Origin: Chrysopilus asiliformis
Lineage: Eukaryota > Arthropoda > Insecta > Diptera > Rhagionidae
Direction: 5' to 3'
Assembly: GCA_964034945.1 (NCBI GenBank)
Contig: OZ035964.1
Span: 8,018,828-8,082,827, forward strand
Length of the DNA stretch: 64,000 bases
How positions within the stretch are numbered: the stretch's first letter is position 1; every line of letters begins with the position of its first letter. Positions 22,307 through 42,274 of this stretch are shown here, piece after piece. The translations under genes and the position numbers were made by a program. Under the pieces are notes generated by a model. The model ran no database searches. It had not been told where the DNA came from and saw only the letters and a program-made list of their open reading frames with translations.

Positions 22307-22684
22307 AGCTAGAACCTGAATCGTACGTCGATGCGTCCATCATGCGTCCGTCACGTTGACAGTTCGAGTAAAATCAACGGGCTGCTATGAGCACTCCCCT
22401 AATAATACGTTTTCCGATGCGGCAACCGCATAGAGCAGGTCGAATTTCTACTTTTACATGCGGCAACGCACGGAAATTTCATTTCGCAAAAAAGTTTGTT
22501 TACGATTTAAGCAATTTAAGTATGGAACAAATTGAAAGTATTTGTTTCGACGATAAACTAATAGAAGAAGTGCAAAACAATGAATTAACTCCAGATTCGT
22601 TGCCGTACCCAACTGTCACCGCATAAAACTGTCAACTGGACGAACGCATGACGGACGCATAGACGTACGATTCAGGTTCTAGCT
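22307..22684. mobile_element. MITE with TAA target duplication and a short internal open frame
   Basis: Ends AGCTAGAACCTGAATCGTAC and GTACGATTCAGGTTCTAGCT are perfect inverted repeats flanked by TAA (22304-22306 and 22685-22687). Subterminal GATGCGTCC/GACGGACGCAT motifs follow at both ends. 378 bp. The duplication suggests PIF/Harbinger. Unlike the other MITEs here it carries an open frame (22387-22626). Confidence 0.8.
22387..22626 (+). CDS. unrecognised 79-aa open frame inside a MITE
   Basis: An ATG-to-stop frame fills most of the non-repeat interior of the 378-bp element. The product is basic at its N-terminus (RFPMRQPHRAGR, NARKFHFAKK) and acidic after residue 45 (SMEQIESICFDDKLIEEVQ). 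I do not recognise it. It may be a captured gene fragment, a remnant of an element protein or chance. The sudden basic-to-acidic shift and the low-bias amino acid make-up are more protein-like than neighbouring chance frames. That is weak evidence. Confidence 0.3.
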   Translation: MSTPLIIRFPMRQPHRAGRISTFTCGNARKFHFAKKFVYDLSNLSMEQIESICFDDKLIEEVQNNELTPDSLPYPTVTA

Positions 22685-22687
22685 TAA

Positions 22688-24013
22688 GAAGAATTAAAAC
22701 CGTGTTAATTCTACCTGCGTGCACACCACCCACAATAGAGCATCCGCCAGGTGGCTAAATTATTTATTAAATTTAACTTTTTCAAAACATCGGAAAAACA
22801 TTGAGGTATCGATGTTGTCAGGACGATGTTCTTTGACATCGATGTCGCCTTAAAAAAAACTTCGATTTTCGTTATATCGAGGTTTTATGTACGATGTTGC
22901 ATCCCTAATTACACCAAAGACAAAGCATATAATAAATGTAAACACGCTTTTTTATTTTGTTTGAAACATTTTAGGTTAAAAGAGGCAAATACCATCGAAA
23001 TAAATCAAATGATAATAGGAAATAAAACATTTTATGAAGTAAAAAAACTCCTTCAGAATATATTTATTGAATAAAAAAAAATTCACACCAGATGACAACT
23101 GTTAGCCACTAATTCAACAAAGATTTGCACAAATTTACTTCTCAGTCAATGCCCGACCATAAATGAGGCGTTAAAAGCTAGAGCGGACCAACCCACATGT
23201 CGAAATCGTAAATTTTTTTGTGTTTGAATCATTACTGCGAGTGAGTTTTTAGACAAAAATGTTTGGATGTACCAAAAAACGTTTCAACATTGAGTAATAA
23301 AGTCCACAGATTTTTTTTTTCCAAAAATTTTCAGTCAATAATAGTACAGAGTGGAAAAGCAGAGTGGAAAACTCTAGCTTTTAGCGCCTCAAATAAAGGC
23401 AACAATAAACAAGAAAATAACACATTCTTAAATCATAAAACCGAAAAAACCCGTTTGTATGGAGAAGAAAGACGTAGTCTAAAGTTCAGCTATTATACTA
23501 TGAATATTATGAAACGGCAGCACTGGTAATAAGTCGACGATTTGGGATTTTATGTAAATTTTTAATTAACACAGGAACGTAAAAAAACGGGCCACTCTAA
23601 ATTGGCATAAGAAGTCCTCTTGGTAACTTCGTCATGGCACGACACGGAGAGCAAACAAGCATTTGTAGCCGATTTCTCTTCAGTTTATGTCAATAATCCG
23701 AGTTTTAGTCCCTATGCGGAGTATAAATTGATATCGTTTTGAAGAGCATAAAATTGTATTTAAATAGGGACCAAATAAAATACACAACTAGAAAATACAT
23801 TGGTAAAATATGTAATAGGCAAACATAAATATTATCTTCACTTAGCAAATGGCACACGATCTTAATTAAATAAAAGCCTTAATCGGCTATCAATTGGTTA
23901 AATACACGCAGTACGGATAATTCTTAGTAATTTAATATTTGTACAAGAAACAAATGAAAAAAAATCTTCATTTTTTTAATATAGAAAATTTCGAATCTCA
24001 ACCAAAATTTGCG
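22688..24013. other. intergenic DNA, no gene seen
   Basis: A hAT-like terminus (ATGTTGCATCCCTA, about 22896-22909) faces a possible partner TAGGGATGCCAACGAT at 22013. The flanking octamers do not match, so no element is called. The open frame 23263-23529 has no motif. Confidence 0.4.
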
Positions 24014-24016
24014 TTA

Positions 24017-24189
24017 AGCATGCTACAGACAGAGCTACATGTCCGTAGACATGTCCGTAAAAACTGAATTTTAAGCGTCTGTAGGCTGGTAGACAGACGG
24101 TTGAGCTAGCTGTCTACCAGCCTACAGACGCTTAAAATTCAGTTTTCGCGGACATGTCTACGGACATGTAGCTCTGTCTGTAGCATGCT
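24017..24189. mobile_element. 173-bp near-perfect hairpin MITE with TTA duplication
   Basis: Arms of about 80 bp beginning AGCATGCTACAGACAGAGCT pair around a loop GGTTGAGCTAG. TTA stands on both sides (24014-24016, 24190-24192). The arms differ at very few positions, so the copy looks young. Probably a Harbinger-type MITE by duplication length. Confidence 0.85.
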
Positions 24190-24250
24190 TTACGGACTGT
24201 TCGTTAGGTACCAGCCTTCACCGTTTCTGGGTTACTTTTTGGGTAGTATC

Positions 24251-24448
24251 TTGTATCTGGCGAGCAACTCCCCGAGAGTTCAGTGGGTGCGTGTCAACTA
24301 GAGAGTAGAATCTCTTTTGACAGCTCGCAGAAACTAGCTCGCGAGTTTTTGCGAGTTTCTGCGAGCGACTCTCAGAGACATGTCCATTTGCGAGTAGCTG
24401 CTATCGAGAGGTTCTCGCCGGAATTTATTCTCATGTGGAGCGGCACCT
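24251..24448. mobile_element. right half of an AGGTGCCGCTCC-family MITE
   Basis: Matches the right half of 26853-27238 from ATCTGGCGAGCAACTC to the end CATGTGGAGCGGCACCT, followed by TAA. The left half is missing. Confidence 0.75.
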
Positions 24449-24991
24449 TAAGATGTAATATAGGGTATAGACATAAGAAAAGGAACAAGTCAAATACTTT
24501 ATATGACAGTAGACAAAATGTTTATTTAAAAAAATTCATTTGTATAGGAGAGGGGAAAAAGGAGTGGTCTACATGTGGAAATCAAAATCTTTTGTTATCA
24601 TAAACAGTTCATTTTAATATCCGATTACGCATCAAGTTACAAACGGTATACTAAATCTATGACATATCATATAGAGTATCAAAAACTATACAGAATAATA
24701 GTACGAATCTATGAAAAATGCTAGGAAAAACGATATGAAAAATGACTGGACCTCCAAATGTTCAACAATTTTCAACAATTTCGGTCAAATGGGATGATGA
24801 AGCCCTCATGTCCCATTAATTTTAGGCCTCTCCGAAATTCCCCCACTACGTCGTCGGTTTTATATTGTTTTTATACCTTCTACCTTCTATCTTTATATGC
24901 TTACCGAAAGTCTTTTTTCCAAACATTTCCAAACATCATTTTCCCAACAAAATAAAAAAAGTATTGTTATGTTTTATTTTCTTTCTTTCAG

Positions 24992-34003
<9,012 letters not shown>

Positions 34004-35639
34004 AATGATAATAGATACCATATATTATAGTCATGATAGTAGCCTCAAGACTATCAGGTAAATTACGAGAACCCAATGGCGATTGTTGAAATTAAGACAG
34101 TCGAGCCGAGTGGTATCATAACTTAGAGTGGAAAAAAATTCATTGTAACTAGATCTTTTTTATTTGACTAGCCCAACAATTAGCCAGGATTTCTCGTAAA
34201 AACTGTGACCATGTCGTTGGAAAAATCTAAATAGCTTTAAGTAGATCATCCTAAGCAAGTGCCTTATTTTTATCATTAAAAAAAACTTTTATTTTTACGT
34301 TTTACAACATTTTTTCTCAAATGTTTTTAGAAAATCAACATATTTTTACGTATAAGCATCAGTATCGTAGATTGTAACTAAAGAAGCTACTTGAGTTCAT
34401 TTCACTTTAATGAAAAAACAATGCGTACTATCATTAAGAAAATATTTTGAATATTACTTAAAAAATACAATAGCCCTACAAACAAAAAAATTAAACACAG
34501 GAGAATAAATATTTGTTAAATTATAAACGAAATCGCATTTAATCTAACTAAATTTTCTTTTTAGTATAAGGTGAGAACTTTATATAAAATAATTTCAAAT
34601 CATTTCATCTAAACATGGAATGTCTAGTGTAGATTTTAATATAATATAACAAAAAATTTTAATATTCATTTAAAAAAAAAATAAGAGTAATTTAAAGTAT
34701 TGTTGTATGATTCAAAATAATTATGTAAAAAAATAAATATTGATTAATATGTATGGATTACGTGTTTTTCTAAATTTTTAGTGTCGAACTCATCTGCAGT
34801 TTCGTAGGAATACAGGTAGGATTTTTTTTTTTCAAATAAAAAAATACGATTTCATGCTGTCACGATTAGACAATATATTTAAATGTTTAGAAAGGTTCGG
34901 TGTGACTACGTAAAATGTATGAACATTCGATACGTTTTGATTAGAGTGACTACCAGAGTGAGCACTCCAAGGCATTTCGCTTCCTGTCAAAAATCAAGTC
35001 TGCTTCCAAAAGTGATGATGGACCCATGTTCAAGGCTGCCGGAATGAAGAACTGTCATATTTTAAATTAATTCAATTGAAACAATGGAAGGAAAATGGTT
35101 AAGGACGCGTCAGCCAAGTTTCCGACTGGTTGACGGGCGATAAATTTTTGGATTTTGCTGTAATTGAAGACTTCTTGCAAGAATTAGACGAGTGTGATGC
35201 TGCAGAATCGAAAGCTAAAGATATGGAGATTGTTCTATGCGGACTTTGCTATTTATTGAACCAAGTGTCTTGAAACAGTGAAAAAATTCTTACTCTCCCA
35301 CGGAATTGAGATTGAATCAATACAAAAATAATCGAATTTCTAGCATTTCAGAATGGAAAGAATCACTTTTAATCAAGTCGAATACAATTTACATAAAAAT
35401 ATCATTTTTATCATTTCAGCATCTGTCGAATTAACTCATAAATTTGAAAAACTTAAATCTCAGTTGTTTTTGATTGGAGTTTTGCAAATTTGAACTGAAT
35501 TTGACCAAGGTAGTTACATTTTTTTTTTGTATTATAAACAATATAAAGGATTCCCTAGATCTAAGTGTGGTATTTCAGCATTTTTTTTTTAACTCTTAAT
35601 TACATATAAAATTTCACATAAGGTATAACGTCCTATTAC
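34004..35639. other. ci 3' flank and intergenic DNA
   Basis: Several AATAAA hexamers (for example near 34505 and 34734) could serve ci 3' end formation. At about 35135-35274 one frame reads open (DKFLDFAVIEDFLQELDECD..) with a protein-like composition but no start and no recognised domain. It may be a degraded coding remnant. Confidence 0.4.
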
Positions 35640-36374
35640 CGAATTCCACAATTCGCGCCTCTTGATTTGGTATGACATAAGCCTCCGGCCATTTGATGAA
35701 GTAATCCATCACGACTATTATAAATTTGTTTGCATCGTCTATAGTTGGAAAGGGTCCAACAATGGCCACAGCGATATGTTCAAACGGTATTCCTACGTTA
35801 TACTATCTGATATTCACCCTTGGTTTATTTCGTGGACCGTTACTGGCAGTACAAGTGTCACACTGCCGACACCATGTTTCAATAGGTTTGTTCGATATAA
35901 GTCCTGGACTTACTCCAGATATTTTCACTTTACTCCACAAAATGGCGGATTTTCTTACTCTGAATTTGTTTTTATCGAACAGCTTGGAGTAAGTTCAGAG
36001 TAAGTCACGTTTGAACTGTCCTTTAATATATTAAATGTATTTCATGAAACCTGTTTTGTAAACTTACGCTCAACTTGGTATACTCGAAATTCTCCGTCAT
36101 GATTTTCAACATATAAATTTTCATAATTACACATTTTATAAATTTTTCTTGACTTCCAAACACTGTAAAAGAGAGGTTATGTCTGACAAATATCAGCTGT
36201 CAAAAGTTTACTCCAGCTAAAAGCAAGAGTAAGTCCAGAACTGAAAAAATGAGTCCTGGACTTACACTTTTCTGTTCGATATGTGTTCGGAGTAAGTCCA
36301 GGACTCATATCGAACAGACCTAATATCTTCCCGTAGACTTAGCCAGTAGAATATTTTCGAACTTTGGCCAAAGT
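35640..36374 (-). pseudogene. Ty3/gypsy-type integrase remnant, split by a MITE
   Basis: On the minus strand the translation shows the end of the integrase zinc-binding domain (FYWLSLRED upstream, then TWCRQCDTC) and the start of the catalytic core (GPFPTIDDANKFIVVVMDYF, KWPEAYVIPNQEA). This is the usual order in gypsy Pol. The first catalytic Asp position, before GPFP, is Ala here. A stop codon follows the zinc finger, and everything downstream of the core start is absent, so it is dead. A 436-bp MITE (35885-36320) sits between the two zinc-finger halves. No LTR or other retroelement gene was seen nearby. Confidence 0.8.
35885..36320. mobile_element. MITE inserted in the gypsy remnant
   Basis: Inverted ends GGTTTGTTCGATATAAGTCC and GGACTCATATCGAACAGACC flank a non-coding interior rich in ACTTACTC/GAGTAAGT motifs. 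TA stands at both borders. The coding frame of the host remnant is continuous once the element and one TA are ignored, which fixes the boundaries. Confidence 0.75.
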
Positions 36375-36791
36375 TTTGTTTTTACCAAACATTTAATGTT
36401 TTGGCAAACAAGTTGCAAGGTTTGTGGGCCCGATATTGTATGGAATTTCCCTGATATTGCTGGCTTCTTACATAAATTTAGTGATTCTGGTTTGAATCTT
36501 AGCTTAGATCAGATTTACGACACCCAGCAGTATAGCTACCCTCTCGGAAATGACCGAAAGCACTTTAAAACTGCTTTGCAGTGTACTTTTAACCGCTTTA
36601 AAAAAGCACATGAAAAGGTATTATTCTCATCATATTCAAAGCGGTTTACAAAAACTTTTTTTTTAAACTACTTAAAAATACTTCATGGAAAGAAGTTTGC
36701 ATGCAAGTCGATTCGCTCACATATTTTTGGAAATTTGTGCTGCTTAGCGTGATATTTCCTCATACGGTTTCTTAATAAAAGTAGCAATAAT

Positions 36792-36921
36792 CACCCCGAT
36801 TGCGAGTGTCGTGTCGTTTTCAACAAGAGTCGTTTCACGTGTTGTTGTTAGTGTTTTTCTACCAACAACAACACGTAAAACGACTCTTTTCGAAAACGAC
36901 ACGACACTCTCAATCGGGGTG
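36792..36921. mobile_element. 130-bp hairpin MITE
   Basis: Arms CACCCCGATTGCGAGTGTCG / CGACACTCTCAATCGGGGTG continuing to ACGTGTTGTTGTT around TAGTGTTTTTCTACC. AAT on both sides. Similar in size and loop to 42146-42274. Confidence 0.75.
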
Positions 36922-37851
36922 AATATATGAGTTCTACATCGTAATGCAAGTTTTTGAATAAATAAACCAATTTTAAAGTAAAAAATGTAGATAAAGAAAT
37001 AATATTTCTTTTCCATAAATAAAATATTGCTTTATCCACCTAATGGTCAAATTATATCTTTCCGACATAGTTGAGTCTTGAGTATAGTATTTATTAATAG
37101 AAGGACTACAGAATTTCGAACAGATCCGTTTTTTTTTAACTAAAGTTTAACCCTGCCCAAATACGAGAAAACTTGAGTCGGTCTTTCTCTTTTGCTCCAC
37201 ACAAATAGAAAAAGCTTTTGCGATTTACTCGATAAGGTAATATTTACCTGCAATCTTTGAAGAAATCGATTTTTTTTTTGCATATTCTTAAAATTCTCGA
37301 CTTTTATCTCTCAAAAGATTAATTTGATCAGATATTTTGCCGAAGTTATGCCGCTTTAAAGTCATGTGTGCAGTAGGATTTGGAGCACTTACGAAATAAC
37401 TTTAACCTATCCTGAGCCGTTATTCTGAGTTGTGCTACGGCAATAAAAGGCCTTCCCCTAAGCTCTGGCTGGAACTATTACAAAAAACCGTGATTTTCTT
37501 AAAACCGTGTTTCAAAAATCAGTCACAGTATTACGTTATGATTTCGATTTTTCAAATGATTTTACGAGTAATACTAGGTATGTAAGAAATGTAAAAACTT
37601 AAAAAGATTTTCTATGACGTAAAAAATAGCATTTAGAAATGAATTTAATGAACGCTTTCGTCTGGCATTTTATATACCTATAGTGATATTTTATGAACAA
37701 TGAAGAATATAAAAAATACCCTAATTTGCAGAAAATCTTACAAAATGGATTTGTGCTGCTAAGCGAGTAATTCTCAGCACATATCTAGCGAAAAAGGCAA
37801 CGGGTTTTAGGATTGTGTGTTTTAAGCGGGTTTATCTTAAGCAGTCTCGAC

Positions 37852-38969
37852 TAGGGCTTCTCATTTCCCGTAGAAATTGAAATCCCGGGATTCCGGGACA
37901 AAAATATTCAAAATCCCGGGATCCCGGGAAATCCCGGGATTCGCTAACAAGCAAGAATTTATCCAATTAGATGGGAGAAAAATGTGTAAAATCAAAACAA
38001 TACAAAAAAAATGCGTTATTGATTTTCAATTATTAATATTTTTAATTACAAAAACTTAAATACAAAATAATTCATTGAAACAAACCAAAACTACAAAATA
38101 TTGGTAACTTGATCTATTTTGAATTTTTCTAATTTTAAAATATTGGTAACTGGAGTACCATCTATATTATATTTTCCTAATTTTGAACGAAATTCGTTAC
38201 TAGAGGGAAACATAACAAAAGCTATAATTGCCAATCTGGCAATCATTGGAGACCCGTATGGTAATATTCGTATCAAAATTGGAACAGTTGTATCAAAATT
38301 CCACTTTGAAGTCAAACTTTCCAATAAGATTTTTTTAAAACTTGTTCCAATTGGATTTTGATGTATGAAACTTTAATGTAGAATCATGTTCTAAACAACT
38401 TTTGTTCTTGCACTTTTTTGATAAGATGCACCGTTTTTGAGGTATTCGCAAAACACGTTTTCGTTCGTATGGGGGGTACCCCCCCTAATGGTCCATTTTT
38501 GCCCATTAACGAACTTAGCCTCGCATTTTATAAAAAACGGATCTGTGCAAAATTTCAAGTCTCTAGCTCAATCCGTGCGTCCGCAATCCGCGCCACAGAC
38601 AGACAGACAGACGGACGGACGGACATGCTAAATTCAACTTTTTTCATCATTCTAAACACCCTGGTGTAATTCATTTTTGTGTGTGATGACGGGATCTTGG
38701 CGTTACAAACGGTAAGGCAAAGTTAGTATACCCTTTGGTTTCACCATACGGGTATAAAAACGAAATTCGTTTTCGTTACTAGAGGGATTCGTTACTAGAG
38801 GGAAAAAGAAGTAAAAATTACGCAAATTTCGTGTTACAATATTTTTAATATCGTTAAAAAGAGTAAAAAAAATGTTAATAAGAAATAGCGGGATTCCCGG
38901 GAAATTTAATTGAAATCCCGGGATAACGGGATGATATTTTACCCCCGGGATCCCGTTTGAGAAGCCCTA
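37852..38969. mobile_element. hAT-like element, perfect 8-bp TSD GTCTCGAC
   Basis: Ends TAGGGCTTCTCA and TGAGAAGCCCTA with GTCTCGAC at 37844-37851 and 38970-38977. Subterminal repeats of AATCCCGGGAT type cluster near both ends. No transposase. A mini-me-like element (38208-38758) is inserted in the interior. Confidence 0.88.
38208..38758 (-). mobile_element. mini-me-like element nested in the hAT
   Basis: Inverted copy: GCCAATCTGGCAATCATTGG body, GGGGGTACCCCCC block, GCACGGATTGAGCTAGAGAC-type module, short GTCY array (about 38599-38625), TTTGTAACGCCAAGATCCCG and the CCCGTATGGTGAAACCAAAG end. Host sequence TTCGTTACTAGAGGGA is found on both sides. Confidence 0.75.
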
Positions 38970-39515
38970 GTCTCGACTGTATCGGATTTCTCAAAAGAAA
39001 TATCAACCAGAAAATGTATCTCTGTATTTCTAGGTATAATAAATTTATATATTTTTTTTTAATAAATTGAATGTGTTTGTTTTTCATACCAAAAGGTCCA
39101 TTGGAGTAATTATGTACCAAATAAAAGTACTAATACGACAAATAGTCCGAGTACCCCCTTTCCAAATTCCAAGATCACAAAAACGATAATCTGTTTTTTT
39201 GATTATTTTATGTTTTTTTTACTCGAAATATGTGAAGAATTAATAATTTTCACATCCCTACATTCAGTAAAAACAGTGAATTAAGGTGGTTTTTTTAATA
39301 GTTTCAGTCATAGCTTAGGGAAAGTCCTTTAATGCTGAAGCAAAGCTCAGGGTTTTAAGAAACTGTCTCAAAAATGGTCTCCCAAATAAACTAAAAAGCA
39401 CTCTTAAAGAAATTTTTTCTGCAGGGCAATTAATCAAGTAACAATATACTAAAAATTAACTCAAGTAACAATATTTTAAAAAAATGTTTGAAAAGCGAAT
39501 TATGGGGAATTTATT

Positions 39516-40055
39516 CTAAATAAAACCGACTTTAAAAAAAACTGAAAAGAGAAAAAAGCACTAAAAAGAAAAAAATGATTTCAAACTATGTCCATTAATA
39601 GTGTTATTTAAAATTCGGCTTTTTTGGAGTGGCGTTAAATTTACACTAAATAACATGGAGACAAAAAATAGGATAGATTTCTACAAAAAATAGTAACATA
39701 TGAGACAGTGGGCTTTTTTATAGCGATTGCTTAAAAATAGGGAATCCAATTTGGGACATAAAAGAACTTAGTTTTGGTGCTTCTAAGAGCCGTGTCTATA
39801 GTTAATCTGTTTGACAACAAAATTTTTGGAGTCGATCTTAGTTCTTAGTTAGCCTTAAGGGTTAGAAAGTATGTAAACGATTAGCCTTAAGGGTTAGAAA
39901 GTATGTAATTTATTTTAGTTGCAAATTTAACGCCACTCCAAAAAAAGCCGAATTTTAAATACGGTATTAATGGACATAGTTTGAAATTATTTTTTTCTTT
40001 TTAGTGCTTATTTCTCTTTTCAGTTTTTTTTTTAAAGTCGGTTTTATTTTTTTTA
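39516..40055. mobile_element. foldback element with inverted repeats of about 125 bp
   Basis: AATAAAACCGACTTTAAAAA .. AAACTATGTCCATTAATA .. AATTCGGCTTTTTTGGAGTG at 39516-39640 recurs inverted at 39925-40055. The central spacer holds a duplicated TTAGCCTTAAGGGTTAGAAA unit at about 39850 and 39880. Non-coding. Confidence 0.75.
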
Positions 40056-40361
40056 GAAAAATTTTTTTTATTTCGAACGTTTTTAGTTTCAATTTTTAAT
40101 ATAGGTAAAATTACAAAGGGTTTGAGGGGATAAGTCCGCAGATGAGAAATATATAAAAGAATCTTCCAGATATTGTACTGAACACAATACAAAGAATTTT
40201 ACTCGATATCCCAAGCAGGGAGGGGTTTGAAGGGATAGGTTAGGGATAGGTTAATATCCCAAGCAGGGAGGGGTTTGAAGGGATAGGTTGAAGGGATAGG
40301 TTTGAAGGGGGAAATATATAAAAGAACCTTCCTTGTGTTGTACTGAACACAACGTAAAAAC

Positions 40362-40625
40362 ATAACAAAAGCTATAATTGCCAATCTGGCAATTATTCAA
40401 AACCTGTATGGTGATATTGGTATCTTAATTTGAGCACTTGTACCAAAATTACACTTTGAAGTCGAACTTTCCAATCAGATTTTTTAAAATTTATTCCAAT
40501 CGGATTTTGATGTATGGGAGTTTTATGTAGAATCATATTCTAAATAACTTTAATTCTTAGAAAAAACGTTTTCGTTTGTATCGGGGGTTACCCCCCCCCC
40601 CCCTAATGGTCTATTTTTGCCCATG
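40362..40625 (-). mobile_element. truncated mini-me-like element
   Basis: Contains only the distal body (GCCAATCTGGCAATTATTC, TGTATGGTGATATTGGTATC) up to the C-run/TAATGGTC block. The GTCY array is absent. An inverted AACCGACTTCC repeat follows to about 40800. Confidence 0.65.
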
Positions 40626-40846
40626 AACGAACCGGGGTCCAACCAGGAACTTTCTCTACAACTTTCTCTTTGGGATGACCAAAATCGGTCCACCCAGTAA
40701 AAAGTTAGGCGTGAACATACATTAAAAAAAAAATATATATTCAGGTGGAATTGAGAACCTTTTCCTTTTTGGAAGTCGGTTAAAAATAGGATAGCTTCTA
40801 ATATGTCTGGATTCATTCCTTCTCTTAAATCCGATTTTACGATTTA

Positions 40847-41091
40847 GGCACATGGCACACCGAATGCGAATTCGCACCGCATTGCGAAAAAGTTCAAGTT
40901 TATCACGCGATCTTATATCATATGTCATCTACATGAGCTCTAATTTTGTATTACGTAACAATGCGATCTCCCCAAAATTGCAGTCTCTGCAAAATTAGAA
41001 CTCATGTAGATTACATACAATATAAGATCGCTTGGTAAGTTTGAACTTTTTCGCAATGCGATGCGAATTCGCGTTCGGTGTGCCAAGTGCC
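40847..41091. mobile_element. 245-bp palindromic MITE with TTA duplication
   Basis: Ends GGCACATGGCACACCGAATG and CGTTCGGTGTGCCAAGTGCC, arms continuing through GCGAATTCGCA and CGCATTGCGAAAAAGTTCAA. TTA lies at 40844-40846 and 41092-41094; the second TTA is also the left duplication of the next MITE. Confidence 0.85.
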
Positions 41092-41094
41092 TTA

Positions 41095-41276
41095 AGGAGC
41101 CTCCACACGTTCAATGTTACTTGACAAGTATCATTGATGAAAAATTTTCGTCAAGTAACATTGATGGAAATTGCATCCACACGTAACATTGAAGAGCATC
41201 CAAACGATCAATGTTACTTGAAATATGAGTCATTCAAGTAAAATTGTCAAGTAACATTGAACGTGTGGAGGCTCCT
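41095..41276. mobile_element. 182-bp MITE with TTA duplication (uninterrupted copy)
   Basis: AGGAGCCTCCACACGTTCAA and TTGAACGTGTGGAGGCTCCT are perfect ends, flanked by TTA (41092-41094, 41277-41279). Internal CAATGTTACTTGA motifs. Sister of 9372-10116. Confidence 0.88.
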
Positions 41277-41419
41277 TTAGAGAGCTGAATTATTTATACG
41301 CTTTACTGGCATTTGAGTTGATGTCAACGCCGTGGCGATCAAAACAACATTTCAGGATATTTTAGCAATTCTGTGTAACAATTAAATTTTTAGTTTAAAA
41401 CCAAACTGAAGTTGATTTT

Positions 41420-41996
41420 TATACCCGTATGGTGAAACCAAAGGGTATATTAACTTTGCTTTACCGTTTGTAACGCCAAGATCCCGTCATCGCACAAAAA
41501 AATAAATTACACCAGTGTGTTTAGAATGATAAAAATATTTAATTTTTGCATGTCCGTCCGTCTGTCTGTCTGTCTGTCTGTCCGTCTGTCTGTCTGTCTG
41601 TCTGTCTGTGGCGCGGATTGCGGGCGCACGGATTGAGCTAGAGACTTGAAATTTTGCGTGGATCCGTTTTTCGTAAAATGCGAGGCTAAGTTCGTTAATT
41701 GGCAAAAATGGACCATTAGGGGGGGTACCCCCCATACGAACGAAATCGTTTTTTGTGAATATCTCATAAACAGTGCATCTTATCAAAAAAGTCCAAGAAC
41801 AAAAGTTATTTAGGATATGATTCTACATAAAACTCCCATACATCAAAATCCGATTGGAATAAATTTTAAAAAATCTTATTGGAAAGTTTGACTTCAAATT
41901 GGAATTTTGGTATAACTGTTCGAATTTTGATACGAATATCACCATACGGGTCTCCAATGATTGCCAGATTGGCAATTATAGCTTTTGTTATGTTTT
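41420..41996 (+). mobile_element. mini-me-like element, full-length-looking copy
   Basis: Starts ATACCCGTATGGTGAAACCA, then TTTGTAACGCCAAGATCCCG, a GTCY array (about 41551-41608), GCGCACGGATTGAGCTAGAG, GGGGGGTACCCCCC, and ends GCCAGATTGGCAATTATAGC, TTTTGTTATGTTTTA. With the 61166 copy it defines the module order of the family. Confidence 0.8.
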
Positions 41997-42145
41997 AACT
42001 TTTTTTTGTCTTTTCGGTTTAGTTTGTAAACTTTTTGGTTCAAAAACTAAACTATTTGTTAAAAAGAAATTTCATTTAAGGAAATTTCAATTTTTTAATT
42101 TAAAAATTAAACCTAAAACAAAATTTAACTGTTGTGGTTTATATG

Positions 42146-42274
42146 AGGCCCTATTCCAGGATCCGATACGAATGATTCGGATCGTAAACTCAATGTTGTT
42201 GTTGGTATAAAACACTAACAACAACATTGAGTTTACGATCCGAATCATTCGTATCGGATCCTGGAATAGGGCCT
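42146..42274. mobile_element. 129-bp near-perfect hairpin MITE
   Basis: Arms AGGCCCTATTCCAGGATCCG .. ATTGTTGTT and inverse pair almost without mismatch around GGTATAAAACACTA. A degenerate relative lies at 54042-54170. Confidence 0.82.

Noticed and set aside
22012..22909. Possible hAT element between TAGGGATGCCAACGAT and ATGTTGCATCCCTA
   Set aside because: The flanking octamers TCATGACC and ATTACACC do not match and the inner sequence includes other repeats; only isolated ends are supported.
24017..24189. Strong hairpins as transcription terminators
   Set aside because: Rho-independent terminators are not relevant in this eukaryotic setting, and the hairpins have target duplications that make them transposons.
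1..24991. First coding exon of ci
   Set aside because: Looked for a short exon coding something like the fly Ci N-terminus ending in phase 2; none could be recognised, so it is left unannotated.
35135..35274. Gene coding for a peptide with IEDFLQELDECD
   Set aside because: Open for about 45 codons but no start, no splice support and no known domain; at most a degraded remnant.
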